From: Oxyruncus cristatus
Lineage: Eukaryota; Chordata; Aves; Passeriformes; Cotingidae
Reading direction: 5' to 3'
Assembly: GCA_013399855.1 (NCBI GenBank)
Contig: VXAY01005805.1
Span: 233,826-297,825, forward strand
Length of the DNA: 64,000 nucleotides
Of this stretch, positions 23,801 to 33,899 are shown piece after piece (within the stretch, counting starts at the first letter, position 1; each line of letters opens with the position of its first letter). A model generated the notes under the pieces. That model was not told the DNA's origin. It saw only the letters and a list, made by a program, of their open reading frames with translations, and searched no databases. The translations under genes were made by a program, and so were the position numbers.

Positions 23801-26090
23801 GGAGAAATGTACCCCCCAACAGTGAAGGACACCCAGGCAGAGATGCTGTACCCCCCCCACGTGCCAGAGCAGCTGCAGTTCTCAGTGGGGCAGGAGGTGT
23901 TTGGGCTGGTGCCAGGCCTGATGATGTACGCCACGATCTGGCTGCGGGAGCACAACCGCGTCTGTGACATCCTCAAACGGGAGCACCCCGAGTGGGACGA
24001 CGAGCAGCTCTTCCAAACCACGAGGCTCATATTGATAGGTGAGTGTCACCTCACCTACGTGCAGCTGAACCTTCTCTCCAAGGTGTAGTAAGAGGGAAGC
24101 TATTGCATCAATTGGCGTACGAATGGCGCCTTCACGGCCTGTCACCGGGGCTGTGTCGAGGTGCAGCTTCCCCCAGCTCTGCTGCAGGCAGAACTGAAGA
24201 AAACTGAGCTCAGGGATGCTCAGTTCCCTTATCTCAGGGAAGCAGAACTGAAAGCAGTGAAAAGGCAGTAAATGAAGGTTCCTTTCTCAGAGAAAGCATG
24301 TGAGCCTACATGACCTCAGGTCTCAGATCTGCTTTTTTCGCCCTAGGGTTGAGTCAGTGCAGGTATGCTTTAAAAGAAAGGCTGTGATTAAGTCTAAAGT
24401 TCAGGAGGTTATGTAAAACCTAACTCCACATATTTCTCCTGTCTAATTGTCTGCTCAGTGGTATTTCATCCTATGTGAGAGGTGAGGTACTCTAAGCTTG
24501 AAAAGACCTTGCCCAAACTGAAACTGTAAACCAAGGCAATTGTATGACGTGGCTCAGAAGCTAAGATTTGCTTTCAGGCATCAACTTTCTTCATTATCCC
24601 CTCCCTCTATCCTAGAGAGTGTTGTATGACTGAACACAGTGTAGGTACTGCTGTGTGCTGTTCTGGGGAGAGTACAAGGAACTGTATCTTGGGTGGGAGT
24701 GGGAAAGCAAGCTGTAGAAAGCACTTCACTACCACAGCCAAAAGCTCCTCGGATTTTAAGTACTGTTCCACCCCTTAGTCACGTAAAATATATGAACTGC
24801 TTTCTAGAAGAGATTACAGAATGTTGAAGTGTTTGTCCTGATCGATATAGTATTTTTTAGAACAATTCAGAAGGAGTATTTTCTGCACTGCCTAAATTTT
24901 CTCAGGGAACCAATGCCAATATTCTCTGTGTCTCTGTCCCACAGGAGAGACAATCAAGATTGTCATTGAGGACTATGTGCAGCACTTGAGTGGGTACCAC
25001 TTCAAGCTCAAGTTTGACCCCGAGCTGCTGTTCAACCAGCGGTTCCAGTACCAGAACCGGATCGCAGCCGAATTCAACACCCTGTACCACTGGCACCCGC
25101 TGCTGCCCGACACCTTCCAGATCCATGACCAGGAGTACACTTTCCAGCAGTTCCTCTATAACAACTCCATCATGCTTGAGCACGGCCTTTCCCACATGGT
25201 GAAATCTTTCTCCAAGCAAAGTGCTGGCAGGGTAGGTACTTCCTCAAGTTGCCGGTGAACCAACAGAGGCATAAGCTGGAGGTGGGACAAGGGAATAGAA
25301 TAAAGCTATTTAAAACTAATCAGACCGTAAAGGCACAGCTTCCTCATGACTCTTATCAGAAGATCTTACTACTTTTCACCTTGATTAACCAGGTTGCTGG
25401 TGGGAAGAACGTTCCTGCTGCAGTACAGAAAGTGGCCAAGGCTTCAATTGACCAAAGCAGGCAAATGAGATACCAGTCCTTGAATGAGTACAGGAAACGC
25501 TTCATGCTGAAACCATTCAGATCCTTTGAAGAACTTACAGGTAACAGTTCTCATCCTGCTGAGCTAATGAGGGCCACTTCCTTAAAAGGCTCACAGAGTC
25601 CTGCAATGTTATTACTGGACTCGAGCAGGATAGTCTTGTGAGTAAGGTAGGATTTGTCCACTAATGCTTTTTGCTCATTACAGGAGAAAAGGAAATGGCC
25701 GCTGAGCTGGAGGAGCTGTATGGAGACATCGATGCTATGGAGCTGTACCCAGGCCTTCTGGTGGAAAAGCCACGCCCAGGTGCCATCTTTGGAGAAACCA
25801 TGGTGGAGATGGGAGCCCCGTTCTCCCTGAAGGGACTGATGGGCAATGCCATCTGCTCCCCTGAGTACTGGAAGCCCAGCACCTTCGGTGGCGAAGTGGG
25901 CTTTGACATCATCAACACTGCCTCCTTGCAGAAGCTCATCTGCAACAATGTCAAGGGCTGTCCTTTCACTGCCTTCCACATCCTAAGTCCTGAACCCACA
26001 GAGGCAACCATTAACGTTAGTACCTCAAAAACAGCCATGGAAGATATCAACCCCACACTACTACTGAAAGAGCGCTCTGCTGAGTTGTAG
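20812..26090 (+). CDS. PTGS2: Prostaglandin-endoperoxide synthase 2 (cyclooxygenase-2), complete, 10 exons
   Basis: Converts arachidonate to PGG2 (cyclooxygenase site) and PGG2 to PGH2 (haem peroxidase site), as a homodimer on the lumenal face of the ER and nuclear envelope. Coding exons: 20812-20866, 21217-21333, 21444-21587, 22035-22178, 22555-22736, 23534-23617, 23792-24038, 24945-25231, 25393-25540, 25684-26090. Every intron is GT-AG; the exons sum to 1815 nt, giving 604 aa, the length of human COX-2. Seen in the translation: signal peptide 1-18, EGF-like Cys cluster about 22-55, membrane-binding helices about 58-106, then the haem-peroxidase domain. Key residues, each one higher than human numbering: Arg107 (carboxylate binding), Gln190 and His194 (peroxidase), Tyr342, Tyr372 (radical), His375 (proximal haem ligand) and Ser517 (aspirin site). 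Val421, Arg500 and Val510 are the side-pocket residues that mark COX-2 rather than COX-1. N-glycosylation sequons occur at N54, N131, N397 and N580. The C-terminus is SAEL instead of STEL. The chosen ATG has G at -3, no upstream ATG and a good signal peptide. No frameshift or premature stop. Confidence 0.98.
21217..21333 (+). CDS. PTGS2: PTGS2 exon 2 (EGF-like domain)
   Basis: 117 nt, phase 1 on both sides. Encodes residues 19-57 with Cys at 22, 23, 27, 33, 43, 45 and 55, the EGF-like module used in dimer contact. It ends in the N54-C-T glycosylation sequon. Acceptor TTGCAG precedes 21217 and donor GTGAGT follows 21333. Confidence 0.97.
21444..21587 (+). CDS. PTGS2: PTGS2 exon 3 (membrane-binding domain)
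   Basis: 144 nt, phase 1 on both sides, residues 58-105. Encodes the short amphipathic helices that insert into one leaflet of the ER membrane and form the mouth of the substrate channel (motifs NTVHYILTH and [10 protein letters not shown]). Intron 2 before it is only 110 bp. Donor is GTAAGT. Confidence 0.97.
22035..22178 (+). CDS. PTGS2: PTGS2 exon 4
   Basis: 144 nt, phase 1 on both sides, residues 106-153. Carries Arg107, which pairs with the arachidonate carboxylate and with NSAIDs, and the N131-L-S sequon. Contains the conserved LIDSPPTYN and NLSYYTR segments that open the catalytic domain. Confidence 0.97.
22555..22736 (+). CDS. PTGS2: PTGS2 exon 5 (distal haem site)
   Basis: 182 nt, enters in phase 1 and leaves in phase 0, residues 154-214. 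Contains the peroxidase signature [10 protein letters not shown] with Gln190 and distal His194. Its donor, GTACGG, is the weakest-looking of the nine. Confidence 0.97.
23534..23617 (+). CDS. PTGS2: PTGS2 exon 6
   Basis: 84 nt, phase 0 on both sides, residues 215-242, beginning [10 protein letters not shown]. This is the same 28-codon exon as in mammals. Intron 5 before it is 797 bp. Confidence 0.97.
23792..24038 (+). CDS. PTGS2: PTGS2 exon 7
   Basis: 247 nt, phase 0 to phase 1, residues 243-324. Contains [16 protein letters not shown] and the helix [13 protein letters not shown], both hallmark COX segments. Followed by the longest intron, 906 bp. Confidence 0.97.
24945..25231 (+). CDS. PTGS2: PTGS2 exon 8 (cyclooxygenase core)
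   Basis: 287 nt, phase 1 to phase 0, residues 325-420. Carries Tyr342 at the channel constriction, and the TLYHWHPL motif with radical-forming Tyr372 and proximal haem ligand His375. The N397-N-S sequon is also here. Confidence 0.97.
25393..25540 (+). CDS. PTGS2: PTGS2 exon 9
   Basis: 148 nt, phase 0 to phase 1, residues 421-469. The first codon, Val421, corresponds to a COX-2-type pocket residue (Ile in COX-1). Contains the conserved segments [13 protein letters not shown] and [12 protein letters not shown]. Confidence 0.97.
25684..26090 (+). CDS. PTGS2: PTGS2 exon 10, coding part, with stop
   Basis: 407 nt to the TAG stop at 26088-26090, residues 470-604. Contains Arg500, Val510, aspirin-target Ser517, and the COX-2-specific C-terminal insert with the N580-V-S sequon that in mammals drives ER-associated degradation. 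Ends RSAEL. The tail between CPFT and DINPT is the most diverged part compared with mammals and is one residue shorter. Confidence 0.97.
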
Positions 26091-26097
26091 AATCCCA

Positions 26098-26150
26098 CCT
26101 ATTTATTTATTTAACTGTGTTATTTATTCTATTTATGGCTTAGTATTTAA
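26098..26150 (+). promoter_or_regulatory. PTGS2: AU-rich mRNA instability element
   Basis: Six ATTTA pentamers lie within about 50 bases starting 10 nt after the stop, including two TTATTTATT nonamers (26103-26111 and 26120-26128). In mammals the equivalent cluster binds HuR, TTP and related proteins and gives rapid mRNA turnover. Sequence is direct; function is by homology. Confidence 0.9.
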
Positions 26151-28331
26151 AAACTAGGAAAAAAAAAAACCAAACTTGAGCATCTTTATTGTGGGGTTTG
26201 CCTTAGATTCCTTACTCAGGTAAGGCTTCCATTTACAAAAAGGGATTTTCTGTGTATGAGCTGGACAGTGGTGAATCCCTTGTTTAAAATCTTCTGTAAC
26301 AGAACTATGTATTCCAAAGTGGACAAAGGTTCCAACTCTTTTTTTTTTTTATGCTGTTTTAATACTTGATGAAGTGGGGTGGTGGTGGTTTTGTCTGCTT
26401 TGTCTGGTGGTTTTCATGGGTCACGTAACACTACAAAAGCAAGTTTTTGTCTCAGCAGCTTAAACTTGAAAACAGCTGTTGACCTAAAAGAACAAGAAAA
26501 ATCTGACTTAATGAAAACTGCCAGAAGAGATTATGAATTCAGTATGAGAACTCAAAAGATTAATGAAAAAATACGTATACTTGAGACTCATTTATATAAG
26601 GTCAGAAAATGCATTGCATTTGTCATTGATACTACCTCTCCTTCACTGCTGATAAGGCACTTTGTATCATAATTTATAGGTTTCTTACGTGTAAATCCAC
26701 TTACGGATTTACATGAAAGTAACTATTCTTAAATACTTTTTTATTATTTAATTATTTAAAGAAAATAGAACTTTTCTTGGCTTCTACTTCTTTTTGAAGC
26801 ACATGTCACAGAAGTATTAGTTGTGTAAGGGGGTGAGAATGAGGTACTGAGCTTAGCAATAACTGACTCTCAGGCTGCTTGTGTTGGGATACAGATGTTT
26901 TTACTGTGTAACTTTGGGGAGGTCTTAAACTTAGCCCAAGGTACTGGTATTCTTTTCACAGCTGTAGTTCTCTGGTTTACTGGATCATTTGATGTCTGTC
27001 CCTCCAAGGACAGAAGGACAGTGTAGCTGTAGTTAGGCTGTGGCTCTGGTTTAGCTTTGTGTTCCCAAAACAGGGGGATTTTTGGGGAGCAGTGAAAGCT
27101 GAGCAGTTGTGCAAACATGCAGAAAACAGAATACAGAGTAGATTTAGCAGCACTTCAGGGCACAGGGCCTTGAAGGTACTTAGGTCTGTGTACACAAGTT
27201 GTACATGCAATTTGTAGTTCTACTTACTGGGGGGAGGAGGGATAATGTTTTATTTATAATTTATAAACAGAGGCATTTTAAGTAATTGGCTTTAGCTTCA
27301 TTTAAACTGGCTAGCACAAAAACTCATAGACATATTTGTCCTGAACCAGCACTAAATTACCTAGTCTCATCTGGGCACATAGGTTACACAGGATCTTGTA
27401 CCAGCACTTCAGACTTTGCATGTAAGGGTATCTTTTTTTAATTTCTAGAGAGGAAATGTAGAAGATGATCTTCCCATAAAAACAGCTGGGGAACTATAGG
27501 GAAAAAGAAAATGTCACTTCAGACTGGAATAGAGCAGCAACCTGGTACTCTGTGCCCCTGCCCAAAATTCCTTGACTACTTGTGGAAAAGGACTTGAGTT
27601 TTCTATTTCATCTGAATCTCTCACGCACTTGTAGAGGCTTGTGCACTGTAAGAAGTATGGCAATAGTGTAGTTTGTCTGTGACTTCTGTTTCCATTGATT
27701 TGTGTAGAGACAGTGCTGACCTTTGGCTGTGTAGGTCTCTAACTGTTGCCATGAACAGCTGAACCAAGATCTCCTACAGCCATCAATACCAGGGACTGAC
27801 TCGAGCCGGTCTTTGGTATGGATGCTTTGGGAGCAAGAAGGGCATTTGTTTTCCTTTTTCCATTTGAAGCATGAAGAAGGAAAAACCTTCAATCACCTTG
27901 TACCCAAAGGTGGTCGGTGCTGCATTTGCTAAAGAGTGAAAACTGCTTGGGCTCTTGTTCACCATGAACTGTCAATGAGATCCATCTTTGGAACACCCTT
28001 CAGAGCACCCTTCTGCCATTACCTGAGGAAAAGCGTTGGCTTAGGCGAGTCTGGACAGACGTAGTTATTTTGGGGTAGGCAAAGAGGAAGTCCTCAGACC
28101 GTGTCACTTGAGTTAAGTTACAAGGAACCCTGTTCACTCTGGATGTTGTACTCTGCAGCCACATTTCAACTGTTACTGCCTGTGATGGGACCCAACCTGC
28201 TGGGTTTGGCTGGGTTCAACTCGCTTGTGATAAATGTGTATGTTTGAGATTATTTATTGAAAATTCTGTGAATTGTTTTTCACTTTATTTTTGTAGGACA
28301 ACAATGTTGCTAAAATGCAATTGTTTATATA

Positions 28332-28337
28332 AATAAA
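28332..28337 (+). terminator. PTGS2: Polyadenylation signal AATAAA of PTGS2
   Basis: Canonical AATAAA, followed within about 40 bases by T-rich and GT-containing sequence suited to CstF binding. No other AATAAA was seen between the stop codon and here. Confidence 0.85.
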
Positions 28338-28353
28338 TTGAAAACATTACTTT

Positions 28354-31274
28354 TATGGGCTCCTCTGCTTGTGATTTCCTTCAGCACTATTTAGTATGAA
28401 ACAATTCTTTAGTTGGTTTGCCACTCAAGATTAAATGAAGGGTTACAGGGCATTGCTAACAGCATTAAATTCTCTCAAGACGTGCCCGTCATCCAAACAT
28501 ACCAATTTTTTTCCCTTCGGTCACCAGGGAAAAGGGATTTCACTGTGCCATCCCTAGAGAATCCAGCTCCTCTTCTCCACAGTGGAGATGCTAAAGCTGC
28601 TTTACAGGAACAGTGCAGTGTTGGGGTTGCACAACACTACCTTGGTGTAGCCAACCTCCCTTCACACTTCCCCCTTCCCCAAGCACTGTCCAGAGCTGTT
28701 TCCCTGCATGCTTGGCATACTCCAGAGGGGGAAACGGCTTTGGGATGCCAGTGACCATTGGATCAGAGCAGGGGTCTGATCCATCAAAACAGGGACAGGA
28801 GTAGCAGGGGCTGGTGCAATGTGACCTCTCCTACAATGACCACCTTTGAGGCCACCCACCCTCCTCCCGACATTTTCATCTCTGATAAGAAATGTGGGGA
28901 AGGTGGGAAGGAGACACCCCAGGGGATCCTGCATCTTGTACTGCCTCAGTCACTCACCACCCCCACCACCCAGTGTCACCTCGGGCCCCTTCTGTGCTCA
29001 GTCCCCCATTATCATCCTCCTCGCCACTGCCTCTGGTGCTGCCCCATCCCGGTATTGGTGCCCTGTCCTCTCACAGCCTCTGCCCTTCAGCCAGAGCCAC
29101 CTTCCTTCCAGCCACCCAAAATCGTTTTTGGTTCAAAGCTCATCCCCGTGTCCCCCAGGTCAGTATTTCTGACAACCCTCCATCCCTGAGAATATGACAG
29201 TTCTGCCTCTGCTTCGGAGCTCCTTTCCATCTCCACCACCGTGCGCTTCCTTCATATTCATATAGTACCCAGGCTCCCAAACACCTGCAGCAATATTCCT
29301 CAGCTTAAAATTCTGTCCCCCTCACTTCAGCGACCATCTTCAGCCCCAAAAATGCAACATCTTGACAACCCTTCCAAAAGCATCCCCCCAGTCCCTCTCC
29401 TGGCTGCAAGCAGAGGCTGTGGGTGAACAGAGACAGGTACAGACCACATATGAGCAATGTGGGGCTTTTTTACTTTAACAGCCTGTCAACTCATTCTCTC
29501 TGCAGGCTAATTAATTTCTGCCATGTCCCTGTTGTGAGGGGAAGCTGAGCAAGGGAGTGAGCAAAGACAAGGCCGGTCACTTCCGCGGGAGGATGACAGG
29601 CTCGGCCACGGCCGCAGAGGTGCTCACAGGAAAGCCCCACAGCAAGGAGGCAGCAGCAAGGTCACCCATGGAGAAGGTGTTTTGGGTGCCCTAATTAGGG
29701 GAGGGCCAGTCTGGATGGATTCACACATGCTGGATGAGGCAGTTTGATCACGGAGGAGCTCCTCCTTCCCTCTGAGCAGGGGCATGTCCTGATGATACAA
29801 AAGACAAGAATGTTCCCCAGAGGAAAAAACCTGCCCTGCAAAATACTTGCTCTCCAGCCTGGGCTGAGGGAGCTGTTTCACCCAAGGCAATGTGGTGAAG
29901 GAGGGAAATCCATCCACCACATAAGAGCTCCGTGCTTTGGGAGCAGGTCACCAACAGCATCACCTTCACCAAGGGCTGTCCCACACGTCACTTGCTCGTT
30001 CCCACTGCGTAAGAATTCCTCACAGGTGCTGAGTCGGAGCCCTGTGGGCACCTGACCAGGTTTGGTTCTCCACACTCACTGAGGTGTACTGACCTTTAGT
30101 TGGAGAACAGTGCTCCCAAGGCAGCGGCTTTGCCCGGATTTTGGGAGACATTTCTATCACAAGCAGCTTCTGCATTGCAAGAAAATACTTCAACTTTCAG
30201 CACCAATCCAGAAAAGTCAACAGGTAGTTGGACCAAGCTGCAGGAAGGGTAGGAAGGACAGAGGGAATGGATACATCCCTTGTTCCCTGCCTATTCACAG
30301 CTACTGAAATAAGGGAACAGCTCTGGGAAAGCTTGTTGCAAATATGTGCTGTTTCCTTCAGAAGACCAGGAAGAAAAATACCTAAATGTTATAAGAATAT
30401 ATATATAGGACAGGAAGGAATAGGCTGTAGTTCTATATGCTAAATATGGAAAGGTGGTGAAGGGACAGATCCCAACCCCTTTGCTAAAAGGCATGAAAAG
30501 AGCCACACAAGGCAGAAATACAGTAGTATAACAAAGAAAAACTCCCCTTGGGAAGAGCTGAGTGCTACTCTTCCTTTAATCTGGAATTTCAGTTTGGAAA
30601 TAACATTATACTGATATATAGATACATGTGATTGCTTTCTAATAGTAATTTTTTTTCCTCTGATGCTTTTTTTTTTAGTTAGTATAAAATCTCCAGCGAC
30701 TCCTGTGCTCACTTACTCTGTAAGTCCAGACGTTTTCATTAGTATTGGCAAGAGATTGATCACATCCAAAAAAACCCCCAACTACTGCTTTCCTCCTCTG
30801 CCACTGAGAAGCGAAACAAACAAGAAAGCAGATGTCAAGGAAGTGAGAAGTGAAAAGGTAGCACAAGAAATTCATCAGTTTTCCTTTCTGGGATTTTCTT
30901 GTCTGAAAATCCTGAGCCCGCACAGAAAATCTTGGTGTTCACTTCCAGACACGCTGAAGCTTCAGAAAGCAGAGCCAGAGGTGGCCTGGGCAAGTTGGGA
31001 GCTGAGCACCTTGGGGAGAGGGAGCCTGTTAAAGCTGGTGAGATCTCACCAGTTTGCTACTGGGAGAGGGCAGGGTACAAAGTTTGACTCATACTGGTCA
31101 CTTTTCCTCAGTTGTGGGCAAGCTGAGCTCTTTCACCCAGCGGGTATTCCCCACCGGAGAGAAAGCAAAGCATGGAAACCCCAAATCTGGGGAAAGAAGG
31201 AAGAAGGCAAATAATGTTCAAAGCATCTATTTTCAAACCAACCCTCTGCATACCCACTGAGGATCTACTGATCA
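28354..31274. other. PTGS2 3' flank, transposon-free
   Basis: 28840-29420 is strongly C/T-biased on the plus strand and therefore open in several frames with Pro/Ser-rich nonsense translations. No gene recognised. Confidence 0.6.
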
Positions 31275-31416
31275 ATGCCCCATCCCTGGAAGTGTCCAAG
31301 GCCAGGTTGGACGGGGCTTGGAGCAACCTGGTGGAAGGTGTCCCTGCCCATGGCAGGCGGTGGCACTGGATGGGCTTTAATGTCGCTTCCACCCCAAACC
31401 AGTCTGTGATTCTAGG
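31275..31416 (+). mobile_element. CR1 LINE 3'-end fragment
   Basis: CCCCATCCCTGGAAGTGTCC, GACGGGGCTTGGAGCAACCT and CAGTCTGTGATTCTAGG. First recognisable transposon downstream of PTGS2. Confidence 0.9.
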
Positions 31417-31608
31417 ATCCTGTCTAGCCCAAGGCAAGGCATATTTACAGAAAGTTGAAAATACATTTGCAACTTCTAACCAACTATAAACTTAATATCT
31501 TTTTTTTTCCTGTTAAATTACTGGTACTTATCTGAAAGGCACTGGGAAAACACGAAGTGTACACGACTGGGAGCATCCTGCTTGCAAGTGTCTCAGACCT
31601 TTAATCAA

Positions 31609-31662
31609 CAGAATCATTAGGGTTGGCAAATACCTCCAAAATCAGAGTAGTAGTCCAGGCTT
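31609..31662 (-). mobile_element. CR1 LINE 3' terminus, short
   Basis: CAGAATCATTAGGGTTGGCA followed by ACCTCCAAAATCAGAGTAGT and AGTCCAGG matches the reverse complement of a CR1 3' end. Only about 50 bp are recognisable. Confidence 0.7.
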
Positions 31663-31773
31663 CTGTCATAGGATAAACACCCAAATACTCACAAAACAAC
31701 AGGGGAACTTCATTCTTGCTGTGTATTTTATTTTTCCCAGTAACCAGGTGTAGCTCATTACTGCAGGCTTACA

Positions 31774-31789
31774 CCCTAACCCTAACCCT
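31774..31789 (+). repeat. Short telomere-like run (CCCTAA)2CCCT
   Basis: Sixteen bases of perfect CCCTAA register, isolated. Too short to be more than a chance or decayed interstitial telomere motif. Confidence 0.6.
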
Positions 31790-31895
31790 GTCCCAACCTG
31801 CCCTGCTGACAGGGAGCTTTAACACCCATTCATTTTCCCCAAAAGCACTGCATTTGTGATTGACTTTTTCTGTGGGAGCATATGAAACATTTTAA

Positions 31896-31922
<27 letters not shown>
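31896..31922 (+). repeat. (CA)n microsatellite
   Basis: Uninterrupted AC/CA dinucleotide run of 27 bases, continuing after one T as CATACACA. Confidence 0.95.
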
Positions 31923-31927
<5 letters not shown>

Positions 31928-33647
31928 AGCCCAAGACGGGCCAAGGAGTGAAAGCAGTGCCCATCCCTCTGAGCCCCATGGAGGTTGGAGAAGGTATGTT
32001 TCGCTCACTCTCCTATCCCTAAACCATGAAGATCTTACTCAAAGAAAACGCTTTCATAGCATTCATCAAAGAAGCACTGCAAGTCACACAGGCTTTGGCT
32101 AATAAGGATATTCCTGAATGTATGCTGGAGCCAGGAGATGAAACCAAGACCCTGAGAAGCATCACAACTTTGGGGTAAAAACCCAGCTCTGTGAGCCTGC
32201 AAAAGACTCTTTTAATATGATTTTAAGCACCAAAAACCATCAGTGAGCCACGACAGAGCAACGAAACACAGCTAAAAGCCACGATGCCAACTCCAGATAC
32301 GCTCTCCAGAACCTTCCAAAACTTGTCCTGAGAACTGACACGACTTGATGGCCTTTCAGTTGTGGCTTTGCAGCCTGTTGCCTAGACAATATTAATTATT
32401 CCTGCCTAACAAATAATGAGAGTTGCTAAGGAGCAGTTGTAGGTACTAATTAAAGCAAATCTGCGTTGAGCTGGCTCGGATGTGAAATGGGAGTTCTTAC
32501 ATAAGGCGGGGATGTGTGACGAGGTGATCCGACCTCATCCCAGAGCAGCTGGTAAAAGGTATTATGTCAAGTGAGACAGAGGAGGAGAGACCATTCCAAG
32601 TGAATCAGGGCTGAGATTTTTATAGCACAGAGAATTTCAGTGAAAGCAGGGGGGGAAAAAAAGCATTTCTAAATTAGAAATGGACTGAATTTTCTGAGCG
32701 TCCAATGAATTGGTACAATTTCGGCCAAATTCAGGATGTATTTCTGGCACTCGGACAATGACCCACCTTCTTTTGACTGTTTGCTGGGTGAAGCGTTTCA
32801 GTGTTTGTCATCAGAACTGGCCCAGTGTGGATGGTAAGGACAAGATTTCCCAATCTGATCATTAAATGGATCAATTAAAATATATAAAACTATCCCAAAA
32901 GCAAGCTGTCATTACTGCATAGTAACCTTGGATGTTCTCAATAATCTTCACTCTACCTCAGGTGTGGTTTTCATTCAATTATAAGAGCTCTCCTGCTGAG
33001 TAGGTGGAGACGGAAACTTCCATTCAGTGTTTTATCCGTGTGTTTTATCTGTGTGTTCTTCCTCAGTCTGAAGAAAGAAGAAGGATATTTGCCTCATTTT
33101 GAGGGAAATTTGAGGAGCGTATGAGCACCCTCCATGAAGACCAAATTAATGTGTGCCCTAAGTATAGAACAAACATTGGAACATTTAAGGAGAGATGAGA
33201 CTTTGAACAGCACTCTGCTTCAGCAGAGCCTGGGGGGGGTGGTTTCTACACCTCTTGGTCACTTCCCAAAACACCTCCACACCTCCCCCCGAGTGCCAGC
33301 AAGGGCTCTGGACCCCTTAGGAAGCAGGTGCTAAATGTGTGAGGTCCAGTTAAAATATCACTTTAAATAGAAAAAAAACAAGGGCAGGCAATGGTTTACA
33401 GCGAGCCAAGATCAATAGTGTTTCACAGCCCGATTTTTAAATGCAACAGCAAAAATAAAACCATTTCTCGTATGAGGCTTTGTGAATAGAGAATTAAAAT
33501 CGCCAGGGGTCCTGATTTTGTAGGAAGTCGATTTCCTCTTTGAAGTCACTTCCTCAGTCACCCTTTGTTGTAAATATTTCCCATAACTCCCTTTAAACCT
33601 TCTTTGCAAACAAGTGAACATTTACCACCATCTTCTTAAACATTTGT
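31923..33647. other. Intergenic, no gene recognised
   Basis: Contains an RFX X-box-like motif (32377-32390) beside homeodomain-type TTAATTA words; otherwise nothing recognised. Confidence 0.6.
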
Positions 33648-33899
33648 TTATTCAATAGTCAGGTGTACAATGACTTCAGCTGCCACATTCAGCGTGGCAT
33701 TGGTGAAGTTGCACACGATTTGAATAATGTTGGGCTGCTGCAAACATGATTTGCAAGGTGTATGTCCTTTCCTAGGCACAAGGAGCTGCTTTAGCAGAAC
33801 TTCCCACTCTCCATCTTCAGTGGGATGCAATGGCAAGACAAGTACAGAGCCCTTTCCCTGTGTAATTTGTTGAAGAACTGAAAAACCTTCAGGTGTCAC
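33648..33899 (-). other. Unidentified coding-like ORF with splice-acceptor and poly(A) features
   Basis: An 83-codon minus-strand ORF I do not recognise. Unlike most chance ORFs here it has balanced composition, alternating hydrophobic strands in its C-terminal half, a CxxC pair (HTPCKSC) and two NxT sequons (NFTNAT). A TTTTTCAG acceptor-like site ends at 33878 just inside it, and the stop TAA (33650-33648) overlaps a minus-strand AATAAA (33652-33647). It could be a terminal exon, a remnant of a retrocopy, or chance. No flanking poly(A) tract or target duplication was seen and no partner exon was identified. Confidence 0.3.

Larger units (their letters stand above)
26091..28353 (+). other. 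PTGS2: PTGS2 3' UTR
   Basis: About 2.26 kb, running from the stop to about 15 bp past the only AATAAA found in the region. Starts with an AU-rich element and contains more scattered A/T-rich blocks (for example 26740-26760 and 27245-27270). No CR1 or other transposon was recognised inside it. Exact cleavage site inferred. Confidence 0.85.

Noticed and set aside
25551..26098. Minus-strand ORFs of 142 and 145 codons
   Set aside because: Exact antisense shadows of PTGS2 exon 10.
28758..29197. Overlapping Pro/Ser-rich ORFs
   Set aside because: Several frames are open at once because the strand is C/T-rich; compositional artefact.
30663..31214. 183-codon open frame
   Set aside because: No recognisable domain or splice support; begins in a T-rich tract and ends near a CR1 fragment.
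31774..31789. Interstitial telomere or chromosome-fusion scar
   Set aside because: Only two and a half CCCTAA units with no flanking degenerate array.
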